64,000 bases of DNA from Phlebiopsis flavidoalba (Eukaryota > Basidiomycota > Agaricomycetes > Polyporales > Phanerochaetaceae), in assembly GCA_035772785.1 (NCBI GenBank), contig JAOCPU010000013.1:579053-643052 (forward strand), given 5' to 3'. The stretch's first letter is position 1; the number at the start of each line of letters is the position of its first letter. A program made the position numbers and the translations under genes. Under the pieces are notes generated by a model. The model had not been told where the DNA came from, ran no database searches, and saw only the letters and a list, made by a program, of their open reading frames with translations. Positions 22,540 through 34,648 of this stretch are shown here, in pieces.

Positions 22540-23490
22540 GGTGCGTACACCGAGCACTCTGCCGAGACCGCGGTGGGACGAGCAGAGAGGCGCGGGTGGT
22601 GATGGTGCAAGACAAGACCGTCGTCGTTGGTGTCGGCGAGGGCACCCTGCGTGGGTACTGCGCGCGCAGACGCGCTAGACTGTGCCACATGCCTTGTTGA
22701 TGCTCCCGCACACGGTGCTAAAGCGAATGATAATGAATTTTTGGCTGGATGCATAGCTAGGATTATTCAGACAGGTACAAATGCAATTTACGCTGCGTAT
22801 GGTGCCTTGGTGAGTGCCACGGCGCCGCTGGATCACGACATACGTGAGCACGGCGAGTCAGGGCGGTCCCACGCCGAGGGGTCAAGGCGATGAGCAGCGA
22901 GCGTTGGCGGGTGTGGGGATCGGGCGACGACGACACAGTGGCGCGCCAGGCGTGGTGGTGGACGGTGGCCGTTCCTGAGAACAGTGGCCCGTGGTCGCTG
23001 TGCACGACGGCCGGCGCACACGAGGCGAGCCAGAGCGTGGAGGGCACGCGTTGGGAAGCGTCGGGGGCTGCGCCGCCGCGCGGGCCCAGAAGGCTATCAG
23101 CGCCACGTGGGAAGCCGCCGCGGCGCCGAAAACCCGAGCTGGGCCCGCGGGCGCCTGGGAGCGGAGGGATATGTTTCTGCTTGGAGACTAACCGACTCGT
23201 CTCGCCACCTCCCCTCATCGCGTGGGATGTCGTCGGTGGTGCTCGTATCATCCACATTTACCACCGCCCACTCTCTTTCTGCAACCTCCATCTCCCTCCG
23301 CGGCATCCCTCTCCGCCGCCCCGCCAAGCGCACAGACTGAGAACAACAATAGACTGCGAGGTGCGTCGCGACAACAGGCCATTGTCCGCGTGTCTGACCC
23401 GCCTGCCTTTGTGCCTAATTCCGACATCTTAAATAGGTGTGCTCTGTACAGGTCGTGCTCTGACCAGCTCCTCCATCGCAGTGCCCCTTC
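22540..23490. other. Divergent intergenic region, GC-rich
   Basis: This lies between the start of amidohydrolase copy 2 (minus) and the channel gene (plus). The part from about 22830 to 23200 is markedly GC-rich, so long frames are open on both strands, but their compositions (Arg/Pro/Ala) carry no family signal. C/T-rich sequence precedes the channel start. Probably promoter and leader. Confidence 0.4.
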
Positions 23491-26300
23491 ATGTTCTTCT
23501 CAGTCGCCCGGCTTGCGACTCTTTATTGCATCCGCCTTCGTCCTCCCTTTTTTCGTTACAGGCGCATGAGAACGCATTATGCACAGTAACCTCTCTCCAC
23601 TTCATGGACTCTCACCTAACGCATTTTCAATTTTCTGCAAGTCACTTCCTCAGTATCATACTGTTCTCCACCAGAGAGTCTGCTCATCCAGCAATTCGAC
23701 GTCGCATATTTTGACCATAAACGGAAACTCCTCAGTATCATTCAATAATATTTCAGCCGCCAGTGTCGTAAGTTACAAAAAGCCGTGCCACACCTTCAGT
23801 CGCTCAACACATTCTCTCTAGCTCCCTAATGTCAACGTCAGCGCAAATCTCTTTGTCAACGTCTATGAGGCATGCGCCCTCTTGAACCTTTCTCTCGACC
23901 TTTGCACGCTTCTCAATGGCGCACTGTGTCCACTACCCACCTACAACTTCACCGGCGCTGACTCCATAACCGTGCCCTCAACGTTCGACATCGCCCATTA
24001 CATCCCGGGCATAGCCTACAAGATCCCCGATCTCGAGGCCTCGTCCAGCTGACGCTGTTCGTCGAAGTAGGCACCGGAAAGGTTCGCGCCTGGCATCCAG
24101 TCAACAGTTACAAATGGCTGGTCGGCACCGTCTCAAAACTGGGGGTGGAATGGGCCCAAGTCGGGCAATCGCCATTTTTTAGCCCTCGATGTCAGCGGTC
24201 GCGCAGTACCTCAACTATTTCACCATGGCTATGACGGCCTGAAACTCTCGTCCCATCGCAGCGGGCCGGTGCGCTTTCTATAGACACCCTCTATCTATGT
24301 TCGAGACCAATGGCGGCAGATCGCTCGCCTCCTCGCGCAGTGGTGGCATGCTCCGGTCAATGGAAAAATAAACGAAAAATCTCACAAAGCAAAAACCAAC
24401 AGAATCTAATTCACCCCAAGACTCGTCGCGACAAGATCCAAGAAAACGGGGAACTCATACTCATCAGTCTACTACCGAGCTATTGCATGTGTCCAACCTT
24501 CTTCTCGCGTGGGCTCATGGGGCTGTTCCGCCAGTCTGTCCCACCTCTTCTATCTATCCGAGAACTTTCACTCAACAACATGAGGCGCCCTTATTACGGG
24601 TGGGAATGTTGATCGATTTCGGATGATTCCGGAAGCAGCGCCATCTCCGCTGTTTGAATCGCCAGCTCCAGAGCCTTTACAAACAACTACATTGATTACC
24701 GCAAAAGGGGGATTTTCTCCTCCCACCGTCGCTGTCTGCGTCTGCCGAACGGGACCTCTCTGAAGTCGAATGGCCGGCACACCTTTAGCACCGCACCGCC
24801 CGGGCTCTAAAACAAGACCAGCCGGAAATTTCTAGTCGGCTGTCGGCAGTCCGGGCATTAGAAACGGGTGCACCGAAGACTCCGCACAATGTTCTGCAAA
24901 GCAGGCATTCCTATTTATGTTCAACATACTTCTGCAGTAGAACAACGGGGCGAATGCCTTCATGGACCCGTTTTTTCCCTTCCACCCTCTCAACCCTCTA
25001 TCTTGCGTCGATAGTCCGCAGTCCTACTTGGTGTCCGATTGGCTCCTAGGTGCGCATGGGCTATAGCCCGGCACGCGCTGGACGAGACAGACCAGATTGG
25101 TCGAAGACGAGCGCGCATCAACTATCCTCCTTTGCTCGGCGGCATTGGCGCTGCTGCGCAGACTTCGCACTCGTCTGCCGCCATACCCGTTGGTTCATAC
25201 TTCATCGTTCAACGTGGAACGTTGAAGCGATCGTGGTTTGGGGCGGTCCTCCTGCTCTCGTGCTTCTCCTTCTTCCCGCGTGTTCATCTTCACGTCCACT
25301 ATTCGCAGTGAAGATACTTTGATAGGCCTTCGTGGCTTGGCGTCCTTGCTCTCGGTGCTTCTTCTCCTAGCTTCGCTATCACTAGTTTTCTGTTGTTTCC
25401 GTCTCAATTCCTACTCTGTCTTGCGCCCAGCCTCTTTCTTCTCTTTCGCTTTATTCGCCGGAAATGACGCCTGCGCACCGTGCCTCCATTCCTCCTCCCT
25501 ACCACCACAACCTTTGAGAGATGTAGCCTGACTGTTCATGTTTGAGTTTTGCATCTTCGTCTTCACGCTAATCTCGCGATCCCTTAGCCCTACAAGACCT
25601 CCTTCTGTTATGGGTGACTGTGGTCAAGCCCAGGACGGCACTGGTCCACATAAGCGATCATGCAATCTACTGGTTGTGGAGTTCCTCATGTTTTGGGTCC
25701 TCATCGATCGTTATACCCTACCATAACGACCGACACACCAGGTAATCCGATGGGAGCAGAAGCTTCCTCTCCGTTCTTTTACTATCGCAGTTCTCATTCT
25801 CGTATGGTTTAGTACGGGGCTTGATGATTGGTCCCGTTTGCCGAATCGCTCCGATTTGTCCGCCATTTGTCTGAGATTGTAATCTCATTGCAGTGTGCAA
25901 GTACAAAGATCAGCCTCTGTCATATTTGGTCTTTGCTGTCGTCCTGGTGGTGTATCTTTCAACCATCTTGGGGTCAAGCCTCGGTACTTAGTGCGGTCTC
26001 ATGCCGAATCGAATTAGGGACCGGGAGGGCGGTCTGTGCAGTGTGCCCAGCGCTCGTCGACCTTCGCTCTGCTGAATGGCATGAAATCGCTCCGAGTCGT
26101 CCTGGAGAAGGGTCCGTAGAAAAACAAGCGTACAAGAACTTACTGTGGAGGGTACGCCCGTACCTTCCACGACACTTTCCGCCCGCCCAGGGGAAAGCCT
26201 GAGTCCACCACACAAAACCCCGTCAACCGCATGCCGCGTTCTCGCCATACACTACCCTATAGAGTGCCACTTTCAGCTGAGATATCCCACAGAGAGTTAT
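23491..26300 (+). CDS. Flc/TRP-like membrane channel with N-terminal ML-like domain
   Basis: ATG 23491 opens a signal peptide (MFFSVARLATL..., then across a shift a hydrophobic ...IASAFVLPFFVTG core). The luminal ML-like domain follows: SNSTSHILTINGNSSVSFNN (about 23691-23749), an intron (gtaagt near 23770 to ctctag 23820), then LPNVNVSANLFVNVYEACAL, LDLCTLLNGALCPLPTYNF and HYIPGIAYKIPDLEA (about 23821-24050), the Cys pattern of PF14558-type domains. A transmembrane part is poorly preserved but recognisable: NAFMDPFF (about 24955-24975), several hydrophobic stretches from 25230 to 25480, LLVVEFLMF (about 25668-25694), VPFAESLRF (about 25829) and FAVVLVVYLSTILG (about 25931-25972). Family members (Flc, Pkd2, TRP-like) act in calcium/FAD handling and cell-wall integrity. 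Many frame breaks; the C-terminal end is uncertain (about 26200-26520). Confidence 0.6.
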
Positions 26301-27648
26301 CATTACGCTGTCTGCCTGCAAATACGACTGTCCAGACGCTCGGTCGAGACGCTCGCCCTTGTTGCGCCGTCTTGTTCATGGTTGTTCAGTGCCAGCAGCT
26401 ATTCCACTCGGAGTGCGTGTTATATTGGCACTCCATCGGCGCCGTGCCCATCCTCTCATAACTCGATTCGCGTGTACCGTCGCAGGCTTTGTCACTTCGA
26501 GCTGTGCTGACTGCCCTCTCGGGTCGATGTACACATGACGGTGGCCGTCTGGCAGAGCTGTTTTGGCCGGATCATTGTCTATACTGAGCACCGATCGGCA
26601 CCATACTCAATTCTGTCACGCTTCTTACCACCTTCTCCTTGGCCTCTGTATAGTCACTTTCGTCTCCTTTAGATACAATCAAGTTCTATACTCTTTACGC
26701 AGGCCATGTGATCAACACACCCTTGCCCGTAATGATCTCTAGACCATTCAAGCCTCTCAACCTATTACGTTTTGTGTAGTCACATGGCACATTCTATCAG
26801 TTGCTTAACGTGTTTACTATGCCATTTTGTGTCGTGCTTGGCGCTTACCACTTATGGCCAGACAGCGACAGTGCCCATTGCTGCCACTTCATCGACTCAA
26901 TAGGATCTATTACCGGATCTCCTTGAACTACACATCTTCAATCAATAGACTGTGTAGAAAGACTAGCAAATGGCATTATCGACTACCGTCAGTCTGCATC
27001 ATGTCTCAGGTATTCTGCAGTGTCGTTGTAGCGCGCGGTTGGTAAATAATCTGAGAAAGCCAAGCTGTTGGGTCCGATGACTCATGCAGTGTCTGCGCAT
27101 ACGCGCATGCGGGATCTGAGATGGTGACAGCACGGAAAAGGCAGAGTGTGTTTTAGATTAGCACGCGCAGCTTATCCTGCACGTGGCGTATCCGGCCATT
27201 CCCAGTATTCAAACGGCGTCAGCAGACGTACTCCATTTCACTGCCAGTTGACTGCCAGTACACTTTCCGCGACAGAGTTTCATAACGAACGAGGCCGTCA
27301 TAGATTAGCTATGCTATTGGGCGCCTATTGAATTTGTAACTCAACATTGCTCCCACTTCGTCTGGAAACGATGAGTTTTCCGACCTGAGCAAGTGTTATC
27401 CCGTCACCGCCGTCTCTATCATGCTATAAAGCAGCGCCGCGCGTAGTCCCAAGGATACAGCTGGTGACCGACCACCCTCGACCCACTGGCCGTCACCATA
27501 TGCGTAGACATGAGGGTGGGAACCGTTCCCGATGTGGACACTACACGGTCACGAACGAAGCAGTCACGAACTGCTGTTGTACTCCATTCCCTCGAGGTTG
27601 TACTCGCAGGTAACGTTCCAACGCGCACAAATCTAACGCACACCTTCC
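26301..27648. other. Intergenic region, no gene recognised
   Basis: About 1.3 kb between the channel and the histone deacetylase. Short frames exist on both strands but none shows a family motif, hydrophobic anchor or sensible exon chain. It probably contains the tail and terminator of the channel gene and the promoter of the deacetylase gene. Confidence 0.35.
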
Positions 27649-30535
27649 ATGCAGCACAGCGACGACGACGCGCCCATGGACGTTGACGTCCCAAGTCCCG
27701 AAGCCCCCGTCGACGTCGGCGGCGTCGTCCCTCAGCGGGCGGCTCGGCGGGTCATAGGCCAACGGAGCGTCGCGCGGTCGTCGCTCCCGCCACCAAAAAC
27801 TTCCGAATTCAGCCGCCACGCTGTGATCTGGGGCGGCTGCGAAACTCTGCATGCTCTCGCTTAGCTTATAGGGAGGGAAGAGGCTCATGGGTAGTGCTAC
27901 GTGTACCCGACACGCGCATTGGCGAGCCACGGTTACCTGCATGGCAGCCACACCTTCTATCTGGGCACGCCCGAGCAGCCGGACCGTATCCGGCGCATCT
28001 ACGAGGCGTTCCAGCGCGCGGGGGCCTCATCTCGCAAAAGCGAGCCTGCCTATCCGCGAGGCCGAGCGCGCGACGAGGTGCTGCTCGTGCACAGACACCC
28101 GAGACGCTGTGGAAGACAAGGTACATGGCGATCTGGAGGTGGGTGCCGTCGATGCTGTGTGCATGCCCACGGCTGAGGCGCGACGCGCTTGCCTCTAGAC
28201 ATGAGCACGCAGGATATTGTCGACTCCGAAATGTATTACCAAGACCTCTCGCTTTATGTGAGTCCTGGTACTCCACAGGCTGCGCGCTTGAGCATCCTGT
28301 GGCGGCGTCATCGAGGCAACACTCGCTGTGGCGAAAGGGGCTGTCCAGAAGTCCTTTTGCGATCGTGCGTCCCCCTGGACATCACTCGGAGCCCGACGAG
28401 CACATGGTGCCTTTCTGCTTCTTCAATAACGTAGCGGTCGCTATCAAAGTTACGCCAACAATTGACGGACATCAAGAAAAGTGCTCATCCTCGATTGGTA
28501 CGCGTACCCACCTCATTTCTCGATTGCGCTAACGGCTACTTACGTTGCAGGCAGGACGTTCATCACGGCAAGAAACTGAACTGGCTTCATGAATTACTTG
28601 CTAACCCCTTCCGTCCCACGGTAACGGTACACAAGAAAGCCTTCTATGTACGACCCTTCTGTGCTATACATATCTCTACTAACCGATATGACAATGGTCA
28701 ATTTTATCCTAACGGCCCCATTCGGCAGCATGACATCCTGAATGGAGAACGGCCCTGGGCTCGGATAGTATGTTTCCAGTCTGCAGGTGTCCGTCAAAAT
28801 CCTGACTTCTCTAGCTCGGTCAACATACCGTGGCCAGGAAGAGGCATGGGCGATGCCGACTATATACCGCATTTCAGAGTATTGTGATGCCCATTGCCAT
28901 GGAATTCGCCCCCGAACTCGTGATAAGTGAGTTTTGTCTCCTCAAGTCCGGCCCATTTTTGTGACATTATTTTCAGTCTCTGCCGGGTTCGATGCGGCGA
29001 AGGGAGACGACCTGGGAGAGTGCGAGGTCACCCCTGCCGGTTACGCTCACATGACACACATGTTGTCCGGTCTCGCCAAGGGGAAGCTCGTTGTGGCGCT
29101 CGAAGTAAGCATCAGCGCTCCTTCCTGTAAACGACTGTGTAACGGCATTCAAATTTCAGGGTGGGTACTGCCTCGACGCAATTTCGAGTTCTGCGACAGC
29201 AGTCGCCAAGGTCGTTCTTGGAGAGGCGCCGCGCCCGAGCTGCCGCCCATGACGGCTTCGGAAGTCGCCACCGAAACTGTGTGGCAAGTAGCTATGGAAC
29301 AGAGTAAACATTGGAAGAGTATTGTGCCAAAGGCTTGTGAGCCGAAGGACGGTGCGCTTGTCAATTTCGTGAAGAGAGGCTTCACAGTGCTAATGCAGGA
29401 GTCACAGAGGTACAAGACATGGCGGTCTCCATTCCTGGTAATCACAGACAAATCATGCGATTCACGCCGAAGAGCTCATAGCTGGTTCTACAGAACTTCT
29501 CAAGGCACACAGACAGGACTATCTGTTTAAACAGCATAATATGCTTCAAATCCCGTTCGCGAACAAAGAGATGACGGATCGCTTTCTATTCACAAGTGAC
29601 GTGCACGTGAGATTGTCTCTTCATTCTGGATTACAAATATTTACTACACGATCGTAGACAGGATATCATGGAAAACGAGACCCTGGTCGTCTTCGTGCAC
29701 GAATTGTGGGGCACACTCTGCACAATTTGACTACAACTCATGCTGACTATGATGAAGTGGTAACCTTAGAATCGAACTCGAATCGGCGTTGATGTGCAAT
29801 TTGCATGAGGAACACTCATACATGGTAAACAACACTCGTAATTTATTGAGAAATTGCATTGACCTTTGTAATGGGCAGATCGATTTCAGTAAGCAACTCA
29901 TCGAGAAGGTCACAAATTTAGGTTATGCCCTTCTTGATGTAAACTTGTACCCCAAGCCTGTTACGGCTATGACTTCAAGGGTATGTATAACCTATGGTCT
30001 GTTGCATGAGACTCACTGCGCACTTCATGTAGAGTCGGCATAAGGAAGTCAAGGATTGGTCTCATGATGTCATGGTGTATCTGTGGGATAATTACATTCA
30101 GTATGGCACGTCTTGGAAGCAGCACACACGCACTAACCTTCAACAGACTCACGGACGCACGAAAGATTGTGCTCATAGGGCACGGTCCGGGATGTGCAGC
30201 TGTCATGTCTCTTCTTGAGCACCGAGGTATGTGATACCTTATTGTGCTACGAAAACGTGATTCAACTAGCCTATTCAAGCGGTCTCTGCCATGCGCCTCG
30301 TACGAGCTGTGGTACAGGTGGTGGGTAGTTACAACGTTCCGGCGGCTCCCAGGGACATATCTGAGCTTTGCTTGTGGTATCCACATGTGCGTGCACAGGT
30401 TACGGAGCTGGCACATGCGCTAACCACCCGTCTTCCAGCACTCGATGGTCATCGTTCCAAACGGACATCGGTTCTTCACCGACTCCAAGGTTGCTCAGGA
30501 GACACGGGAAGATTGTAGCTTCAGGTGTGCATGAT
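27649..30535 (+). CDS. HDA1: Class II histone deacetylase Hda1/Clr3 type, with C-terminal Arb2 domain
   Basis: Start ATG 27649: MQHSDDDAPMDVDVPSPEAP, an acidic leader. The deacetylase domain begins near 27900: GYLHGSHTFYLGTPEQPDRI, RRIYEAFQRAG, then REAERDEVLLVHT across frames, and FAIVRPPGHHSEPDEHM with FCFFNNVAVAIKV (about 28355-28450). The zinc-site DVHHG (about 28555-28567) is followed by GNGTQ after a short GC-donor intron (28568-28620). RYDNGQFYPNGP, WPGRGMGDADYI and SAGFDAAKGDDLGECEVTPA (about 28978-29035) follow, then GLAKGKLVVALE, an intron, and the end of the catalytic domain with WKSIVPKACEPKD (about 29311-29349). The Arb2-like domain reads LIEKVTNLGYALLDVNLYPK (about 29898-29957), VMVYLWDNYIQ, IVLIGHGPG and VVGSYNVPAAP. 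The stop lies near 30535. The enzyme deacetylates H3/H4 in silent chromatin. Catalytic residues are intact. Confidence 0.9.
28568..28620 (+). other. Short intron with GC donor inside the deacetylase catalytic motif
   Basis: The exon ends CAT CAC G and the next exon starts GT AAC GGT ACA CAA, giving HHG-NGTQ, the expected family sequence. The 53 bases between start gcaaga, hold a branch-point-like ttgctaacc and a pyrimidine tract, and end cccacg where cag is expected. The donor is therefore GC, and the acceptor is non-canonical as read (CG). Confidence 0.6.
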
Positions 30536-30805
30536 GTTTGACTGCCGATATGCTGCTGGCTCAAAACGATTATAGACGAGTCCAAACCGATCTTTCTCCT
30601 TACAAAACATCTCACGAAGATTTGCGAATTCTTCGAGAAGAGAGTACGGCATGAGAGAGTTGAGGCACAGACCAACGGAGCGTAGTACTGTCCCAACAGT
30701 GCTCCTGCCTCCCCACACAGATATATACACCCTTTTACACGATCTTAACTACCGTAAAGTTGCATCGGTCGGTAGGAGCCCGGTGCTCAGTCAAGACATA
30801 TTCTT

Positions 30806-33800
30806 TCACAGAATATCGACGAGACCCCGCCTTGGCGAGATAATAGCAGCCACTTTGCTGGTAAAGTCCAAGAGGTCACCACCGGTAGTGGCCACCAGAT
30901 CGTCGTGGGTCTCGTGGATGCCCAGGAGCTTTTCCAGGTTGGAGCTCGCCAGTGCGATTGCCTCGCTTTTGCTCAGTGCGCCTCCAGCCTCCAACGCGGT
31001 CTGACATTGGGATGAGCTTCGTGAATGCGACGAGACTGTCGCGCGACTTACCCATCCGACGTCGAACGAAAACGAGTGTTTCTTGCCTGCCAGGTACCTG
31101 TGATGCCGATGGCCACGGTCACATTGGCCGCGTGCAATGCAGCAACGGAGTTCTGTTCAGAGAGAGGAGGACCTGGGAGGCTAACGAAGTTTTCATGAGC
31201 GCATGGCAAGACAAGGAGGCATAGAGGACGCCTACATGCGCCTTTGCTCCCACGAATGAGGGAAGGGACGAGCTGGTGTCAAGATGACACCCGCGCCAGA
31301 CTCGCCGATCTCTTTCGCGAGGATGTGAGCCTCGGCCGCTCCAGCGAAGACGAACTTGAGCGTCGTGTCCAGGTCAGCCTCCACTTCGGCCTTCAAGCGA
31401 ATCAAAGACGCAATAGCATCTGCGTTCTCCACCGAAATTACCAGGGGGACTTTGCCCTGAGCAACCGTCAGAATTGAATTGTCTTAAGAAGAAACGACGT
31501 CTTCTTACCTTGATAACTTTGTCAAACCAAGCACCCAGCGCGCCCTTGGCGCTGCCTTGCAGCAGCTTGCGGAGCGCTGCGATCTGCGTGCTAACGCTAG
31601 GACCGCTTGACGAATGTCCAACAGTGACGTGGAGCGCAGCATCCTTCTGGACCAGAGCGCCCTTGTCGAGCTGATGCAGCGCGCCAGTCGCAAATGCCGT
31701 GCTGACGCCAGAAATGAGTCCGATAGACTTGGGGGCGGTTACTCCGGCGGTGACACCGTGCCTGTATGCGTACCTAAAGAGAATGTGAGCGGAAGTTGGC
31801 GGAAGTGGGTCGCGACTAGCTTACAGGGCGTCGCGGGTTGTAAATTGTAGACCGTCAGCAGCATGGAAGACAGCGTCATCGCCTCCAACGATCGAAGGAA
31901 CCTTGTGCACAAGAGGGTCGAAGACATATCCGTCAGAAGTGCTTGCCTCGCCCTGAATTTCCTGCAGACCAAAGTGGAGAACCGTACGACAGCAAACCGG
32001 GTGCGATGGAGCCGCCGTTCAAGTTAATGAACTGTGCATCCTCGTGCGCCGCACTCGCGCACGCAGTTGTGCTGGCACCGGTGCAAGTGATTTTACCATA
32101 CGTGGTAACGACGACGCCTTCACCTGCGGCACGAGCACCTAGGAGCTCTCGAATCTCGTGTTTATCTTTTACGAGAACTTCGCTGACGTTTTGTGAATAC
32201 GACAGTCTTCGCCTTAGCATGCTCCGGCAAGAGAGGGGGGAGGCCGTCATTAGCGAGCGTCTCCGCAATCTCTTTGTCGAAGTTGGGTGTCTTTGGCGGA
32301 ACCTGGAAGTTGGGGGGTTTGGTATGTACATGAGGCTTTGCGATTTGGGGTATACCGTCAACCCAAACTTGCTTGGGGTCGCACCGAGGGCAAGAGGGTG
32401 GCTATCCCAGAGAACCAGATCTAGGGCGCATGAGGACACAAGCGGATGAGATGTATCAATTATACTGACCAGCGTCATATCCTGGCAATCGTTCATCAGC
32501 ATGACCCAGAGAACCAGATATGGTTTTTCATACCTTTTTTGTGAGGAACCAACTCTGTGGTCTTGACCGAGGATCTGTGCAGGTGTTCCCGTCACGGCCA
32601 ACAAAGCCAAGTTCGCTTCCAGGCCATAGTAATGCGCTTGTTGGGCCTCGTTGAGCAAGAATCGAGAGTCGGTGACGGGATGATCAGACTGCGAGACATG
32701 TCAGTTTTTTGCTGTGTCGCCCACGACCGGACAAGGTCACCTTCATCACGACCTGTAGGCCATTCTCGGTGAGAATCTTGGGTGCAAACTCCGAGCCGCG
32801 GTATGACTCGCGTTTGTACCTCGCGTTGGTGGCAAACAGTGCGATGGCGGGAGGGTGTCCTGTAAGATAGAGCTCCATTAGATATTCTAAAATCCCAGCA
32901 AGATTGTGTGCGCACCATACGCAGATTTGAGAGTATCCGGAACGAGATAGGTCTCATGCGCATGATGGAAGGCAGCAATTGAGAACTGGAACTCGTTCGT
33001 AATCTGACACACGTGAGTATTCCGATCATCACCTCGGAAATAGAGACCCAAACTTACCCGGACCATGTCATCCAAATCAACCGTCTCGTAGCAGTGATTG
33101 TGTACCTAGGGGAAAGAGTATTTGGTCACATACAACCTACAAGTACGCGAATGACACTCACCTTGACTCGGCCACGAAGAACGTCGACGAGGGCCTCCCA
33201 TTGGTAATCCTCAGGGAATTCTGGGGCAAGGCCAGCCCATTCACCCTTGACCGCCTTGGCGCAATATTCGTCTTGCGCAACTTTAATCTCACGAGCCTTA
33301 TTGTACCTGTGGCAAGCTGGTCGGAATTATGTCGACACGTCGATCAAGGCAGCTTACGCTTGACGGAATGCCCAGGTTGTGTCCATTCTGGTTCCGGAGT
33401 ACACGCGATCTGTTGAGTTTGTTAAGGGAAAACTGGCCCAGACCCATTGTACTGTAGACATACCCGGATTCTCGCCTGCAGATGCCAGTTGAAGGGATCG
33501 GCTGTAATACGGTTGACATGGGAAGCTTGCACTCACCACAAGCATGTCTAGAGGCACGGTAAGCGAGCTATTTGCGCATGGTTTCTGCGACGACCTACTT
33601 CATCTGTCTCCACCTGAAGGCAACCTTAGAGTCATACTCCGTCGTGTTAGTGGAATAAGGGTTCTCAAGGAGCATGGACGTAGGAGACCGTTCCTTTGTA
33701 GGACGGAGCTTAATAACCGCACCCTGACCACCTGTATGCGCAGGGTCAGTACGATGCCACTATAAATCGGCTAGTTAGGTGTTACGCACCAATGGCGTTT

Positions 33801-34648
33801 GCTGATCCTGGAAGAATGAGGGCAGTGGTTACACCACCAGACATGCTAAGCCTGTATGCATCATCGTGTGTATTGAGCGCATCGAGAGCACGTAGCCACT
33901 ATATACCGCTGTTTTGAGCAACAAGTAATATAGGGATATACAGAGTCCTACCGGAAGAATGGGACCCTTGCGAGAGTTGCCATCGCTCGAGCCGCTAAGA
34001 GCTGGGGCAGAGTCGACGGCCAGATGACTGTGCATGTCGACAATACTTTGAGTGTAGCTGAGTTTTAGTGAAAATCATCGTCCCGACCGCTATACACATA
34101 CCCAGGGGATACCCAAGAGCCATTCGCGTCGATGGTCTCGACGTCTTCGAGCTTGTAAGCACCCAGAACTTCACCACGATGATTCCTACGGCCTGTACAA
34201 GACCTCTGTCGAGAAGAATGTCCCCATTAATGATCTCGAGTCCATTTAGCTTGCCTGTCCAGATTGTCGCGTTCTAACGCCGGTCAGTACGTGAGACGTA
34301 ACAACTGTGTGTCCCCATACTCACTTTTGATCAACGTTGCTCTTGTGCCAGGCACGAAACCGGTCGGAGTGATCCCTTTGGTTGAAGTCTACCGGAGGTC
34401 CCGGTTTCACGTCGAGCAGACTGCATTTGTCGAGAATCTCGGCAGCGTGGAGAGGAACCTTGACCGCGGAACCGTTGCCTTCGAGCCGGGTCTTCATAGA
34501 ATGACCACTGTGTCACCGCGAACAAGCACACAGTCGCCAGCAAAAAGTCTCCAGACGCGTTTACGGCGCGAAACCCCACAGAACGTCCCTCACTGCTCTC
34601 CGCAGCGACAGGGAGGAGGGGTGTAGACGTTGGGAGACTCTTCTCCAT
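30806..34648 (-). CDS. Membrane-anchored amidohydrolase ('CE9'-like), copy 3
   Basis: Start ATG 34648: MEKSLPTSTPLLPVAAESSE, then a hydrophobic stretch (LLATVCLFAV, about 34555-34525) as type II anchor. It continues in shifting frames with KPGPPVDF (about 34400), FVPGT, ATIWTG, NGLEIINGDILLDRGLVQAV (about 34245-34190), TIDANGSWVSPG (about 34130-34100), H-S-H at 34024-34032 followed by AVDSAPALSGSSDGNSRKGP, TRMDT (about 33375), HCYETVDLDDMV, QFSIAAFHHAHETYLVPDTL (about 32987-32930), AQQAHYYGLEANLALLAVTG (about 32650-32590) and DLVLWDSHPLALGATPSKFG (about 32425-32365). The second half has GGSIAPGLLSYGSPL (about 32020-31978) with no HxH, ADGLQFTTRDAL (about 31850-31820), AYRHGVTAG, ENADAIASLIRLKAEVE (about 31430-31380), and ends SNLEKLLGI, GGDLLDFTSKVAAIISPRRG, VDIL-stop at 30806. 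It is closest to copy 1 at both ends. Confidence 0.78.

Noticed and set aside
22763..23257. Long minus-strand open frame of about 164 codons
   Set aside because: It lies in GC-rich sequence where several frames on both strands are open; composition is Arg/Pro/Ser-rich and no motif is present.
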